A stretch of 64,000 bases of DNA from positions 50,317,501 to 50,381,500 of the forward strand of contig JANCRA010000001.1 in assembly GCA_024362935.1 (NCBI GenBank), read 5' to 3'. Both the position numbers and the translations under genes were made by a program. The stretch comes from Setophaga petechia. Its lineage: Eukaryota; Chordata; Aves; Passeriformes; Parulidae. A model generated the notes under the pieces. The model was not told the origin of the DNA, searched no databases, and saw only the letters and a program-made list of their open reading frames with translations. Shown piece after piece: positions 10,813-22,262 of the stretch (positions are counted from its first letter, which is position 1; every line of letters begins with the position of its first letter).

Positions 10813-13800
10813 AGAATTGTTCCTGTACCTTGAACGTGTGTAACTAAATAACTGACATTGGGTTTGTTCATTGTTATTAAATACCTTATAATGGATAATT
10901 TTGGAATAAAACATCTTCACTGCCAAAGTGAATACCTGATTATACCCACTTCTTCCAAATAATCTTTACTACTCTGAGATACACTTCTAGAAAAAAAACA
11001 ACACCTGAAGTGCAAGTATGGGGTGTTGCGTGTGTCTTTGCAACCAGCTGGGCATGGGTATGTCAATGTATATTCCCAAGTGAAAAAGCCAATTTAACAT
11101 GATAAACTTGAATTCTATTACTATATCTAGTACACTTTCATCAGTATTTATTAAAATTTATTAGTAGATGCAGTGTCAACATACCATGAAATGAAGGAAC
11201 TACCAATTTCCAGCACGACTTACTTGATAAAAGTGACTGCATTAGATGCAGAGTTGTTGAATAAAGCAGCAACGCTAAAGAAGTTAATTACAAAGTTACT
11301 TCAAGGAAGAAGTATCCACCCAAGTATCCACACTGCAGTATTTTATAGTGTACTCAACTTGCAATTAGTTCCTAGCATGGCTAACACAGTATTAGCAAAT
11401 ATAATACATTTCATAGAGGACTGAAGGAAATGCTTTAATGTCTCTAAAAAACATAGTTTAAGGGCAATTCCATATTGACCAGCAATTAGCAAACAGCAAT
11501 TAGCTTGCTCTCAGTACTTTCCATCAGTGGATTGCAAGTGCAGTATCAAAGGGGACTCTAATTATGCTTATTTTACTGATGAGGTGAAAGATGCATGGGG
11601 AGAAGTAATGCAGCCAGTGATATCTGACAGACTAATTGCAGCCTGAGTGGTATCACTCTGCCCCACTAATCTCAGGCAACACTAATGGCCCTTTCACACA
11701 GCAATTTTGACATAATTTTCCACATTTCTCTTTTTTTCCAGGCTTTTTTTTTCTAAGTGTAATCTAAAGACATTGTATTGGACACATTAACTTTTAATGA
11801 CAGCCACAGGCAACTGCAATTTCCCTCAGTAAAATAAATGATTAATTAGTAAAACACAGTATGCAATATATGTCCAAAGTGACTTAGTTCTATTGCTAAT
11901 TGTAGCAATTAGCTAAAACTCCATAGCCTGCATGGTGTTTTGCAGAGCTCCAAAGAAAAAAAAAGCATGGGCTGAATAATTTATATTCCAAATTACACAA
12001 ACATATAGACAACATATCTTAGTCTTCTAGATAAGCAACTAGTAAGGTCACTTTTGATAGACCCTTAAAAATACCTAAAAGTAGAATTATGCAGCTGATA
12101 AACTACATATTTCATAAAGAATACATGGAAAATATGACCTTATTTCTACAAGCCTAAAGATTTTCTTTTTATTATGGCACTCAGTAAAATTAATCTACAA
12201 GCTCAACAACTAAAGTTTGAACAAAACCCCATGATCACTGACTACATGGATTCCTTCCCAATACAACTGGATTTTTCCATTCTGCTTATTTCAGCATAGA
12301 CCTTCTCTTGCTAGGCACAAAGCCAAAGCCATACAAGTTTTGTTTCTATTTCTCTACCTGAAGTGCTCGACCAAAGATTTTAAAAAAGGCAAAGCCCTTA
12401 AATGTCCCCTCGATTACCCAGACTTCAACACTGCCTAAGCCAGCTATAACTCAAGCCATAAAAAAAGTTAACAGATGGAAATAATTTCATTCTCATCTGG
12501 AAGAGTACAGGAAAGCCAACATATTGCTTGGTTAAGAGGCATTATATATTCATTATTGCTGATAGCAATGAGTGAGAAAGAAGCTGTAGTCTAGTTTTCA
12601 GAAGCCCATCGGCCAAGCACAATCAATCGGTTGCCAGAAATGTTATAAAACACAGCAAGTATAGAACATCAATTGTTCTATACTTTCCCCTCAAAATGGG
12701 GGAGAAAAAGAAGACAGAGAATAACTGAATAAACATTCAGTGCAGAGAGACCTATCTGAAGTCAAAAGGTGAAGAATCAATTTCTTAGGACTGGGTAAAG
12801 CTCCCTGTTTCATCCATCCAACTCCTATTTTCTTGTCTTCTCTTTCAAATGAAAGGAGCTACTACTGACAAAAAGTTCAGTACTAGAAAGACTTTGAGAA
12901 AACAAAAAAACAAAAACCAAACAGTCAAAATAAACATCCAAGATCTGGAGAGAAAAGGGAAACCACATGGACAGGCTGCAAAACAGCTTGCACTGTCCGC
13001 TGTGCTGAAGTGGCTTTTAACCAGCTGCCCATGCTGGGTAATATGGGCAATTCTCTGGTAGTACTTTTTCATTATATTATGCATCCCACAGGCCTTGGTT
13101 ACACAATTTATCGGAGATTTGTCTGTCAGAAATGGAACATCCATGAGAAAAAGCTGCAGACAAGACTGAGAGAGAACTTACGGAGCACTTGGAGAAGCAC
13201 CAAGTTTCCTCACATGCCAGGGCCCTCAGACTACCCAGCTTAGTTCAGTGAGGTCCCAAAACCCTGGGTAATAACCTGCCTTTGAGCCTTGCATGGCCCA
13301 ACCCATAAAGAATTACTAGTACACATTTTCAAGGCTTTTTCACTGAAAGTGAAGTGGTAATTAATTCTCTTAATTGAACGATCATTCATTAGCCTTTTTA
13401 CTAAATAACATTCTCAATCTTGAAAGTTACTGCCATGTCTTCAATTTCCCTTTTCAAGATAAGACTAATAACAAGCCTGTAAGTCTGCAGCACAGTACAG
13501 CATATATTGTGTGCAGTTTTTCCATTTAGATTCTTCAATTACAAGCAACTGCAGCAAAAAAGTATATTTTACTAGCCAGTATTACATTTTGGCAGATCAT
13601 AATTAAATTATTCCTTAGAAGCAGCGCTCAGTGCTTAAGAAGACGGATTACATTGAATAACAGGGCTAATATTTTAACTCAATTAGCATGTTATTTTTCA
13701 ATAAAGAGGTATACACTACCGTAACTCCTTCTTCTATGGGTAATATCAGCTATAAAACAGAAATAGTGCAACTTTTTTTTGTGGTAACCCATATAATTTT

Positions 13801-14620
13801 CCCCATGACATTTGTACGTTTTCTGTATTTTTTAAGTGGATGAAAACAAGTGACATATGATTATTTTTATAAATACATAATCTTATTTTACAATCTTGCA
13901 AGTATAGAATATTTCAATTCTATAAAAGACTGCCAGAGACTATGCTTTTCTACATCTAAAAATGCCTGAGCATTCCACAGTAAGGAAAGAATTTTTCTTT
14001 TATGTCTTTTGTTCTGTACAGTTTTGAGTTTGATTTATAATATTGGTTGGGGCAGAAGTGATTCCTGGTTGAAAAAATTGCACCTAGTTGCAATGGAAGT
14101 AAGGAATCTTCTCCATGGAAACTGTCTGCTAAGTATGCTCAAATGACTTATTTATCAGATTCTTCAATACAATAATTCAATTTTATGCAATTATATTTTC
14201 CTGCAATCTTTCACTAATAATTTAAAAGTGACATAAACATATAAATGTCTGAATATTTGAAGATAATCAAGTTGTGTCATTTAAATATAAATTTCTAACA
14301 TATTTCAGAGTCATGTCCTTGATTGTTCAAAGCAGCTACTCAGGTTCTTTCAAGGTAAATTACAGCACATATGGACATCCTAAAGTAGGATTAGGAAAAT
14401 GCCATTTTGATTTCACAGGGCAAGACAAAAAAAAAACTACAGAGACACACTGTGCTATAGCCAGTTGGGGAGATGAAAATTATATAGTACAAAGGAACAA
14501 ATAAGTAAAAGACTGAATGATTAAGAAGAAGAAATAAGATCAATGAGTTACATAAGGAGATATTAGTAAGTGGGCATGAAATTCCAGTGAGTCACAGGAA
14601 ATACCTTATGTTCCTTTTGT
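10813..14620. other. Intronic stretch, unique sequence
   Basis: No interspersed repeat or exon recognised. AT-rich unique DNA with TAATTA-type words around 13300-13720, which resembles conserved non-coding DNA in style only. Open frames up to 99 codons (12845-13144) have no domain or motif. Confidence 0.45.
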
Positions 14621-14832
14621 GGAGATCACCTGGTGATTGTTTTTAAAGATGAAGTACAGAAAGGTACAGCATATTTCCAAACAGAAAATAACACTGGATT
14701 CTTACATAGAGTTCCATTAAACTTAAGTTAAAACTAAAATTCTTACACTTATCATCACGGTAAGAATGACCTTTTCTGAGCATTATAGAATTATTCACAC
14801 TAAAAGCATCAGAGAATACTGCCTATATCACC
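14621..14832 (-). mobile_element. Unidentified ~212-bp element, copy 2
   Basis: Reverse-complement copy of 10031-10244. Common sequence runs from GGAGATCACCTGGTGATTG to CCTATATCACC on the + strand. No clear target duplication is seen at this copy, and the surrounding DNA is not CR1. The core AGAGTTCCATTAAACTT (near 14707-14723) is in the same + strand orientation as the core of copy 1, although everything around it is inverted. Confidence 0.85.
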
Positions 14833-16222
14833 ACCTGAATGTTAGAACTGCTATGTCATATAATTTCATAATTCTTATTTACTTCCAGATAAAATGAAGT
14901 TACTGATCCTTTAAATTCACTCTATATTCTCACATTACATAAAAAAGTAACTAATGGAGAATTAATTATTTCAATTCTGGTTTCAGTAACTCAGAAGTGC
15001 ATTAAGGATCCATATAGTAGAAATCAAGCTTCTAGTGAAACTGGAAAGCCTGGGGCTTGCCAATGAGCAAAACCCATGCTGTTAGGAGGACTAATTGCAA
15101 ACTACCATGGCTAAACCTTTGACAATTCTTTTCAGACAGGACAACAGCTCAATTTAGACACAGATGAACTAGAAGTGAGTAGTAAAACCCCCCAATTTGT
15201 TTTCAGTCTTCATTATATGAAGCTTCAACAGGATAAATTCTGTTTTCATCTTCATGAAAAAAGTTAACAATCATGTAGTCACATATTGGAATGGATACCC
15301 AGAGATGATATGGAGACCCCACCAAGGCACCAAAAGTTTAAGTGGACAAGGATTTGAGCAACCTCTCCTGAGTTGGCCTTGCTTTCAGTAGAGAAGGTAG
15401 ACCTCCAGAGAGCCCTCTACACATAAATTATTCTGTAATTATATGAAATACATAGATAGAAACAAACACACAAAAAAAACACCTTCTTGCAGAACAAAAC
15501 AAAATGCAAACTGCAATTCTCTAACAATGAAGATGAAGTTCACAGTGTATACCAGAGTAAAGGCACCACAGCTGGAAAGAATTAAAAAAAACCCCAAATA
15601 ATTTAATTTTTCTACAATGCCAAAGACAAACAGAAAACTTTCAAAGCAACACCAGCAGCCCATAGGGAAAGCAGGAGAATATAACAGGACAAGATAAGCA
15701 AGGACTCTGGAAATTGTTCGGAGTGGCCCAATGAATGGCCTACAAATCTGATTTCAGCCATCATTTACAAACTCAAGCTGGACGAGTTAGAGTACTAACT
15801 CTAGTACTGTTACTTAAAAGATGTTTTTTTGTTTCCTCCGCATTTATCCTCTAAATGAATTCCATGCAACTTCATAATGGAAAACAACTGTAGCAAGAAC
15901 TGAAAAGTTCTAAAATGCTGAAAGAAAACAATAAAATGTATTTTGACCAGAAGCAGTTGGCCTTCCCTGTCCCTTTTTAGTAAAAATTCAAAAAAAGCTT
16001 TACATTCTGGACACCAAGACAGCAGGATCATTTAAATTCTGCTCAAGTACAAACTTTCTGACCTTCACCATGTTGAGGCATGACTATTTATACTTCTGCA
16101 TCAATTCCATGTATTCAAGACATATTAAAATACATTAAGTCCATCAACTTTACTGACCCTTTCCTGCTGCTTAGTTCATTAATGCCGAAATATATTAATC
16201 TAACAAATAAGTGGGTGATTAC
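14833..16222. other. Intron next to the CCSER1 exon
   Basis: Unique AT-rich sequence between the second 212-bp element and the donor side of the exon. No repeat or additional exon recognised. Confidence 0.5.
16215..16222 (-). other. CCSER1: Splice donor of the CCSER1 exon
   Basis: On the minus strand the exon ends CAAGAG and the intron begins GTAATCAC, with the GT at 16221-16222. It ends the exon exactly after the codon for E in VLQE, where homology to CCSER1 stops. The downstream open frame (HLFVRLIYFG...) does not resemble the family. Confidence 0.85.
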
Positions 16223-16433
16223 CTCTTGCAGAACCCTCTTCATTTTCAGAAGCAATGTCTTGACAGCCGTGCAGTCTTGGAGCATTAGTCTGAAGGGCAG
16301 AGACTCAATGCCTCCACCTTCTTCCAGCCCAGTGAAAGGCCACTCCACAGACGGGCTGCCAGCCAGCTGGCTGACACGGGGGTACCTGGCTTCTCCTTGC
16401 TCCACCTCCTTCGACAGCTTCAAGGATAGATTC
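16223..16433 (-). CDS. CCSER1: Internal coding exon of CCSER1 (coiled-coil serine-rich protein 1)
   Basis: This is a 211-bp exon read on the minus strand. It begins with one base that completes a split codon (phase 2), followed by 70 full codons ending in ...KMKRVLQE at phase 0. I recognise the family from the C-terminal half, with the stretches GGIESLPFRLMLQDCTAVK and TLLLKMKRVLQE, which are nearly the same in human CCSER1/FAM190A as I remember it. The first half (NLSLKLSKEVEQ, then RYPRVSQLAGSPSVEWPF) follows the human order with more substitutions. The split first codon would read Q if the previous exon ends in CA, again as in human. The last 25 or so residues look like an amphipathic helix and may open the coiled-coil part of the protein. 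CCSER1 is poorly characterised; a role in cell division has been proposed. An AG acceptor and a GT donor flank the exon. Its length is not a multiple of three, so skipping it would shift the frame. The open frame runs past both splice sites (16115-16525), but only the exon part resembles the protein. Confidence 0.93.
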
Positions 16434-16460
16434 CTTGTGAGAGAAAACAGAAAGGTCAAC
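16434..16460 (-). other. CCSER1: Splice acceptor, pyrimidine tract and branch point of the CCSER1 exon
   Basis: Read on the minus strand, the 22 bases before the exon are CCTTTCTGTTTTCTCTCACAAG: a pyrimidine-rich tract ending in the AG at 16434-16435. Just upstream is TTGAC, a match to the yUnAy branch-point consensus, with its A at 16456, 23 bases from the exon. This spacing is normal for a vertebrate acceptor. The call rests on sequence fit and on the codon phase it gives. Confidence 0.85.
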
Positions 16461-19400
16461 ACTAAAATATGAAAAAGAACTAATAATTTGGGGGTAGTAA
16501 TTCCTCTGACCTTAAAGACATACATTTGCTTTTAGAGCCCACTTCTATGAACGGCCTTTATAACATACTTGTAACCATATGGTGCTAGCAATAAAATACA
16601 CATTTATAGAAGGACTATATTCTACAGGAATTAAAACCATGTTCTAGCTCACGCCCTACAAAAGAAAGTAATTTTCTTAAAACAAAACACCCTATGGGCA
16701 AAACTTCTACAGGTCTATTATATTTCAGTTGAGTTTTACAAAAAAATTAATCTGTCATGCACTGTCAGAAGCTAAATCAAATCACAAATCCATGTGTTTT
16801 TACCTAGAACACAGAAAGAAAAGAAAATTTAAAAAAAAAAATACTCCCTTCCGGGCTGGCCCAGTGACATAAGATGAACCTGCTATTGTATAAAATGGAA
16901 TATAGAATTTAATTAATCTGCACTCACTCTTAGGTTTAGTTACTACTAAAGCTATATAAGCAGAACATAAAACAAAAGAACCAATAAGTTTTGGGTGAAA
17001 ATCCATTAAAGACCCAGAAAGATTTTGATGGACTTTAAAGGTAATGAAAGACTGTTATTTTCCTGCTTACACACTATCTTCCTTTAATATCAGAACAAGT
17101 AATGTAATCATTTTTACCATGATGAAGAGAGTCATACTAAATTAATTCAGTACAATTAAAGATGCTAGAACATAATCAGTGAAGAAAATCACAATTATTA
17201 TCCATTTAAAATACTGTTCCAATTCTCTGTTCCATTTGAATTTTTATGCAACACAAAACTGATTCTGCCATAGTTTGGAAGGAAAAAGGACATTTTCCAT
17301 ATAAGATTTTCCTTAGCTTTGGTTTCATATGATCCACAGACAAAACCAGATTCATGCAATTTCTTAAGACAAACAGTGCCCACTATCATACTAAAAAAAC
17401 TGGAAATTAAGATACGATACTATATCTTTTATGGATGGTTCATTTTTATATTTTGAAAGCTATGTAATATGCAGTAAAAAAAAATATGTTTGATCAAGCA
17501 ATGTACCACAGAGATCACACACAGACAGATCCTCATGTTGGCCAATGGAACTAAAATTTCAGGCTTTTCAATACTCATAAAACAACAAAAATTAGTCTGT
17601 TTTAATTTTAAAATTCACTGAAACATCTTTAAGTGGAGTATCTTGCATCCTTTAAAATAAAAAAATGAGGTGGATGGCAAAGTTGCTTTTGATTGAAGGA
17701 TATTAAACCCCTGCTGTTTTATAGCCTTTAAACAAGACCCAGGTGTAAATCACACAAAGAAAAAACAACTTATGAAATTGAAGTATCATAACATAGACCA
17801 CTTTTAAAAGTCTATAAAAGAAGCCTATTCAAACTATTGGAATCTACACTTGGATAAGATACATGTACCCAGAAAAGCACATTATTTAAATTAAGACTAA
17901 ACAACAAGGTTCTCTTTCTTCCCCACCCAGCACCTGCAGACTAGAAGACGGATTATTCCTTAGAATATTCTGTACATTCACTTGATAAGTCCCACTGCAG
18001 TTTCATCTTGCTCATATTCCTCTACAGGCATTCTATGTGGGTCCCACCCTAGCCCTGAGAAAGGATCAATTTAACATGTACTGTCTCCCAGGAGGGGTCT
18101 TTTACTGCCTATCATCAGAGGCAGACCCTGGTATCACCAGCCGTGCCCTGCTCTCCTTTTAGGAGAAAATAAGTGGTATTCTTGGAAAATTATCCTCCCT
18201 TCTGGAAAAGATACATTGTTTATGTATAAGCTATAGATGTACTGAAAATACAGCAATTCCGAATTTCAAACAAAGACAATATTTTCAGTTACTTCAGTGG
18301 GTTTCACATTGTTACCACACTGCTAAACACACAGAACTACCATCTTTTCATACACAGAATCTTGCACTAAAGTATGAAGAGCACTGTAATAACATATTAC
18401 CACTCAGAGTCTTAAGAGTTTAAAATCTGACTCAAATGTTTCCTGAAAATGGTGACTCAGCGTTTGATGGTACACAGAGAGCATTCAGATTAAACAGTCC
18501 TTCCTGGTAGTTCAGAAGTAATTGAACTGATCTGCGACAGAAAAACTCTGCACTGTCTGATACAACTCATTCTACTTGCTGCAGGAAAAAAGAAGCTCAT
18601 TTAAGCTTCATTCCAGAAAAGGTATTCCAAAAAGTTCATTATTAACAGCATCTAGGGAGTCTGTTACATTATTATTACAGTAATCCACTGCAGTTCATCT
18701 CAAAGCAGCAACAGACATTTAGAAAGGGAAAAAAAAACCCAAAACAACCCAATTCTTCCTAAATTAGAAGTTTCACGTTATTAGTAAGGCATGTCAGTCT
18801 CTGAAGTTGGAGTAGGGCTGGTTCCTTGACTGGTAGTGCAGGAGCTCCTTACAGATGGCCAGACACCTCGACCTTCTGAACATGCATTTATTGTAATAAA
18901 AACACTTCACAGCCAAATATTATCTATGACGAACTTCTTAAGCCCTTGGAAAAAAGCCTCAAAAGGTCAATTTTAATGACCAAAGCAATGTATTTCCTGT
19001 AAGTGACAACATTACTACATAATACTATCAACATACAGTATTTCAAAAAGGCAATTCGGCCACTTTTAAATACATGGCTACGGCCTGAACTCTAAATTCA
19101 CCTGCCATATGCAAAGGCTAAGTTCCTACTTCAAGAAAACCACACCTGAAAATGTTCTGAGCACTGGAAGTCAGTTTCAAAACACTTCTGAAAGGGCTCA
19201 AACCAACCCCATTACCACTCTTCCCAATGATTCCCTGGTATGGTTTGGTTGCCACTACAGGTAAACTGGATGGTTCCACTCCATTCTGGAGGATGTCAGT
19301 GGTGCAGAAGCACCATCTGAAGTACCATCCCATACAGAGGTCACCTCAAATCCCTGAGCACTGCAGTGGAGTCGTCAATGAACAGAGAAAAGGACAACAT

Positions 19401-19865
19401 GTTAGAATTACGGCCATCACAAGGTCAGAAAATCCACAGAAACCTTGTTACAAGTCTGTAACTATTAAACACACTGAAAACTTGTGCATTTCAAGGGTAC
19501 TTCGTACTTTGGTCCTGCTGGCTTGTTTCTTATGTATCTGGACATATCCACTGAGCACCACAAATCTATTCCCTCATTTCTAATTGATACAAAGAATTAG
19601 AAGCTACAATATCCACAGTCAGTAAAATGGTAGTGTCATTAAGGCAGATTTCTATTTCAAAAGCAGTCTTTATTGAAACAGTATGCTAGCATTAAAATAA
19701 TCAATCAGTGGCTTTCAGCATTTAATAGCCTCCATCAATCCAATGTAACCACATGTTAACTGAGTAAGAGACACAGTTGTGCAGATCCTTTGAAAGCTCC
19801 TTTTCCCTAGGAAGGTAGGACAAACCAAATTTTCCCTTACTAAAGAATTCTTATAGCATTTTATT

Positions 19866-19949
19866 AAAAAAAAATAGGAAAAAAAGGGAAAGGAGAGGGA
19901 AAAGGAAATGAGAAAGAAAAAAAACCAAAAAACAAAAAAAAGGAAGGGA
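19866..19949 (+). repeat. Purine-rich low-complexity tract
   Basis: Nearly all A and G on the + strand (AGGAAAAAAAGGGAAAGGAG-type sequence), turning to A/C-rich near its end. The hydrophobic minus-strand open frame over it (FFFLISFSLSFPFFSYFF) is a composition artefact. Confidence 0.85.
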
Positions 19950-20349
19950 CCCAAAGACATGGATTTGCAGCTTGAGCTTGTTTAAGTCATTCTTCCCTTT
20001 TTACTGATCCTCAGATCAATGATTTGAAGAGCTTATGGTAATTTGAACTTCACTTACATAAAGATCCCCAGATTATGTGGACTTTAATCTTCTTAGTTTT
20101 CATCAGCAGTGCTCAAGATGTTGCTAAATCAGAATTAGCCTAAACTAATACAATTGGTTCCCCTGAGTCTGCTTCTCTTGATATCAGCTTAACAGAGGAG
20201 AACCCATGTAACACTGCTGGCATCAGGAAGGCTCTGAAAGCCAAGCATAAGACCCCAGACTCTATGAGAAAAGCTGAACACACTTTATTTCTTCCCTCAG
20301 GGCTTATCTTCTAAAGCAGGGTCTTAGAAAAAGCCTTAAAAATCTAATC

Positions 20350-20490
20350 TGCAGTGTTTAAGTGTGCAGCTGTGTGTGTAAATATTCATAAATACAGATA
20401 CCATGTATATACACACGAATTTTTTATAGCTCTGTGTGTATATGTATATCTGTAGTTGTATAAGTCATACATATACTTTTATATAAACAC
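20350..20490. repeat. Degenerate TG/TA dinucleotide-rich stretch
   Basis: Short runs such as TGTGTGTG, TATATACACAC and GTGTGTATATGTATAT, interrupted by other sequence. It looks like a decayed microsatellite. Confidence 0.6.
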
Positions 20491-22194
20491 AAAAATCTGT
20501 CTTGGTAAGTTTTCCAAAAAAAAACAAGTAGCTCTTATTAGTCCTTAGCTTGGCCCATCCTCTTACAGCAGAAGAAAGATGTTTTTAGTTTCCTACAGAG
20601 GTTATGTCCTGAAATCCTATTTCATATTAATCTAGAAAGCCTTCAATCCGTATTTCTTTTTCTCATCCAGAATTCTCTTTTTCCTAACAGCAAATAGGCT
20701 TTCCTTCTTCAGAGACTTAACTAATTACTATTTTGAAAAATATCCCTCAGCTGGACCATGTAAAACATGTAAGAGCAATTGCTTCTGCTTTTTAGATGAA
20801 AAGTTGCCTACCTCAAATACTTCCAAAATTGTTTGAAGCACTCTGTGGCTTTCCTAAAATGAAGTACATTACATGTGAAAACCTACTATAATCCCATACT
20901 GAATCATAATTTCTGAGTCATCTCCTACTAACATCACCTAGTAAAGAGACATGTTCTATCCCAAACAGTTCACTACTGAAATACAGGGACATATTTTGAA
21001 AAAAAACCAAAGGCCTCTCATCACATTTAGCAGAATTAAGACAAAGACTTTAAAAAGCATGTTCCTCAATAATACAATGAACATATAAAATAATGTCCTG
21101 CTCGGTGCCTGAATGTTCTCAAGATGTATTCGGGAGGATTAAAAAAATTGGCAAACTCCTCACCCTTTCATCCAGTTCTGAAAACAGAGGCTTTGCAATA
21201 GTAAGATAAAAAGCTAACCAGAACTTAAACACTTGGCTAATTATCTGTATTAGCATTCTTTGGCACGAAAACTTCTACTTCTCTCTGTCTCATACAATTT
21301 CTCAAAATTGCTTCTGTTCTAACAGAAACTGCTTGAGAAATTGTAGGGATAAGATCTTGGAATCTTGTACATCAGTGTGTCATAAGGTACATGTTGTTTG
21401 ATGTTTTACAGCTTTTGGAGCTGTGGATCCTCTATTGATGCTATGATTTTTCAAGGTCAGCCTTTCAGAGAAATGATGTCCAGTATCTGTCACTCTCAAA
21501 CTCCCCACCCACACACAAGTGTGCACACAAACTCTAATGGCCAGTGCTACTCCAAGTTAAGAGACTGTCAACCATTTCCATTAAAACTACTTTTCTTTCC
21601 AAGGTTTATATCACAGTCATAAAGATATACTTTGGCTAGAACATGATGATCAACAATACAGATCAAATTTTATTTAAAAAACATTTTAAAATTTTCTAAA
21701 AGCCCTCCATCTTCCAGCTACTGGTAAAGTACTGCTCTTAAGGGCCTGTCAAGCATTTCTTTCCTTTCTCTAAACGCCATAGGAGTTAAGAGCTCTGTTT
21801 ATATCCCCTAACCTAGCACACAACACTTCAACCTTCAGCCCTTTTCTTCCTCCTGGAACCTATTAGGAAAACTTAAATGTAAAAAAATAAGGTACAATAA
21901 TGTAATGAATAATCAGATAATCTTCAAAAAATAGGTATTTGGAAAAGACCAGCAGGGCTTTTTCACTTTCAAATATTAAGAGTGTAGTAGTAAGTAAAGC
22001 AACAAAGACAAACCAGCAAAAGTAAATGAGGCTGGCTTGGCACTGAGACTTTGGTAGCTTCAGTCTTTTTAAATTCCTCCCTACCTCCTGAAAAAAACAA
22101 GTCAGCAGGAGCTCATTCTTGAAACCATTTTACAACTACTAATTAACACTAGCTCTCGGTTCAGGATATAAAGAAAAAATAAGTTTTGTCTATT

Positions 22195-22262
22195 CCTGTC
22201 CATGGCAGGGGAGTTGGAACTAGATGATCTTTAAGCTCTCTTCCAGCCTGTGATTCTTTTAT
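22195..22262 (+). mobile_element. CR1 LINE 3'-end fragment
   Basis: Contains CCATGGCAGGGGAGTTGGAA then CTAGATGATCTTTAAG and ends near TGTGATTCTTT, the known CR1 3' terminus in sense orientation. Only about 68 bp remain, a severely 5'-truncated copy. Confidence 0.88.

Larger units (their letters stand above)
1..16222 (-). other. CCSER1: CCSER1 intron sequence downstream of the exon
   Basis: Inferred intron, because it follows a good donor site and I find no further CCSER1 exon in it on the minus strand. The next coding segment of the protein, which starts SADMSPASS in human, was looked for by eye and not seen. The sequence is AT-rich with few CpGs. Open frames here are at most about 100 codons and show no protein features apart from the CR1 remnant. 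The intron therefore extends at least 16.2 kb and leaves the window at its left edge. Confidence 0.75.
16460..22194. other. Intronic stretch, mostly unique
   Basis: No interspersed repeat recognised. It includes the purine-rich tract at 19866-19949 and the TG/TA-rich stretch at 20350-20490. The open frame at 19227-19583 (118 codons) has no recognisable feature. Confidence 0.5.

Noticed and set aside
14042..14105. Possible mariner-like terminal sequence (TTGGTTGGGGCAGAAGTGAT)
   Set aside because: It vaguely resembles mariner ends, but no matching opposite terminus or TA duplication was found, and the similarity is from memory.
16080..16472. 130-codon + strand open frame over the CCSER1 exon
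   Set aside because: It is the antisense shadow of the exon and has no recognisable product.
16115..16525. The full 136-codon minus-strand open frame as a stand-alone gene
   Set aside because: Only the 70 codons between the acceptor and the donor resemble CCSER1. The parts outside are intron that happens to lack stops.
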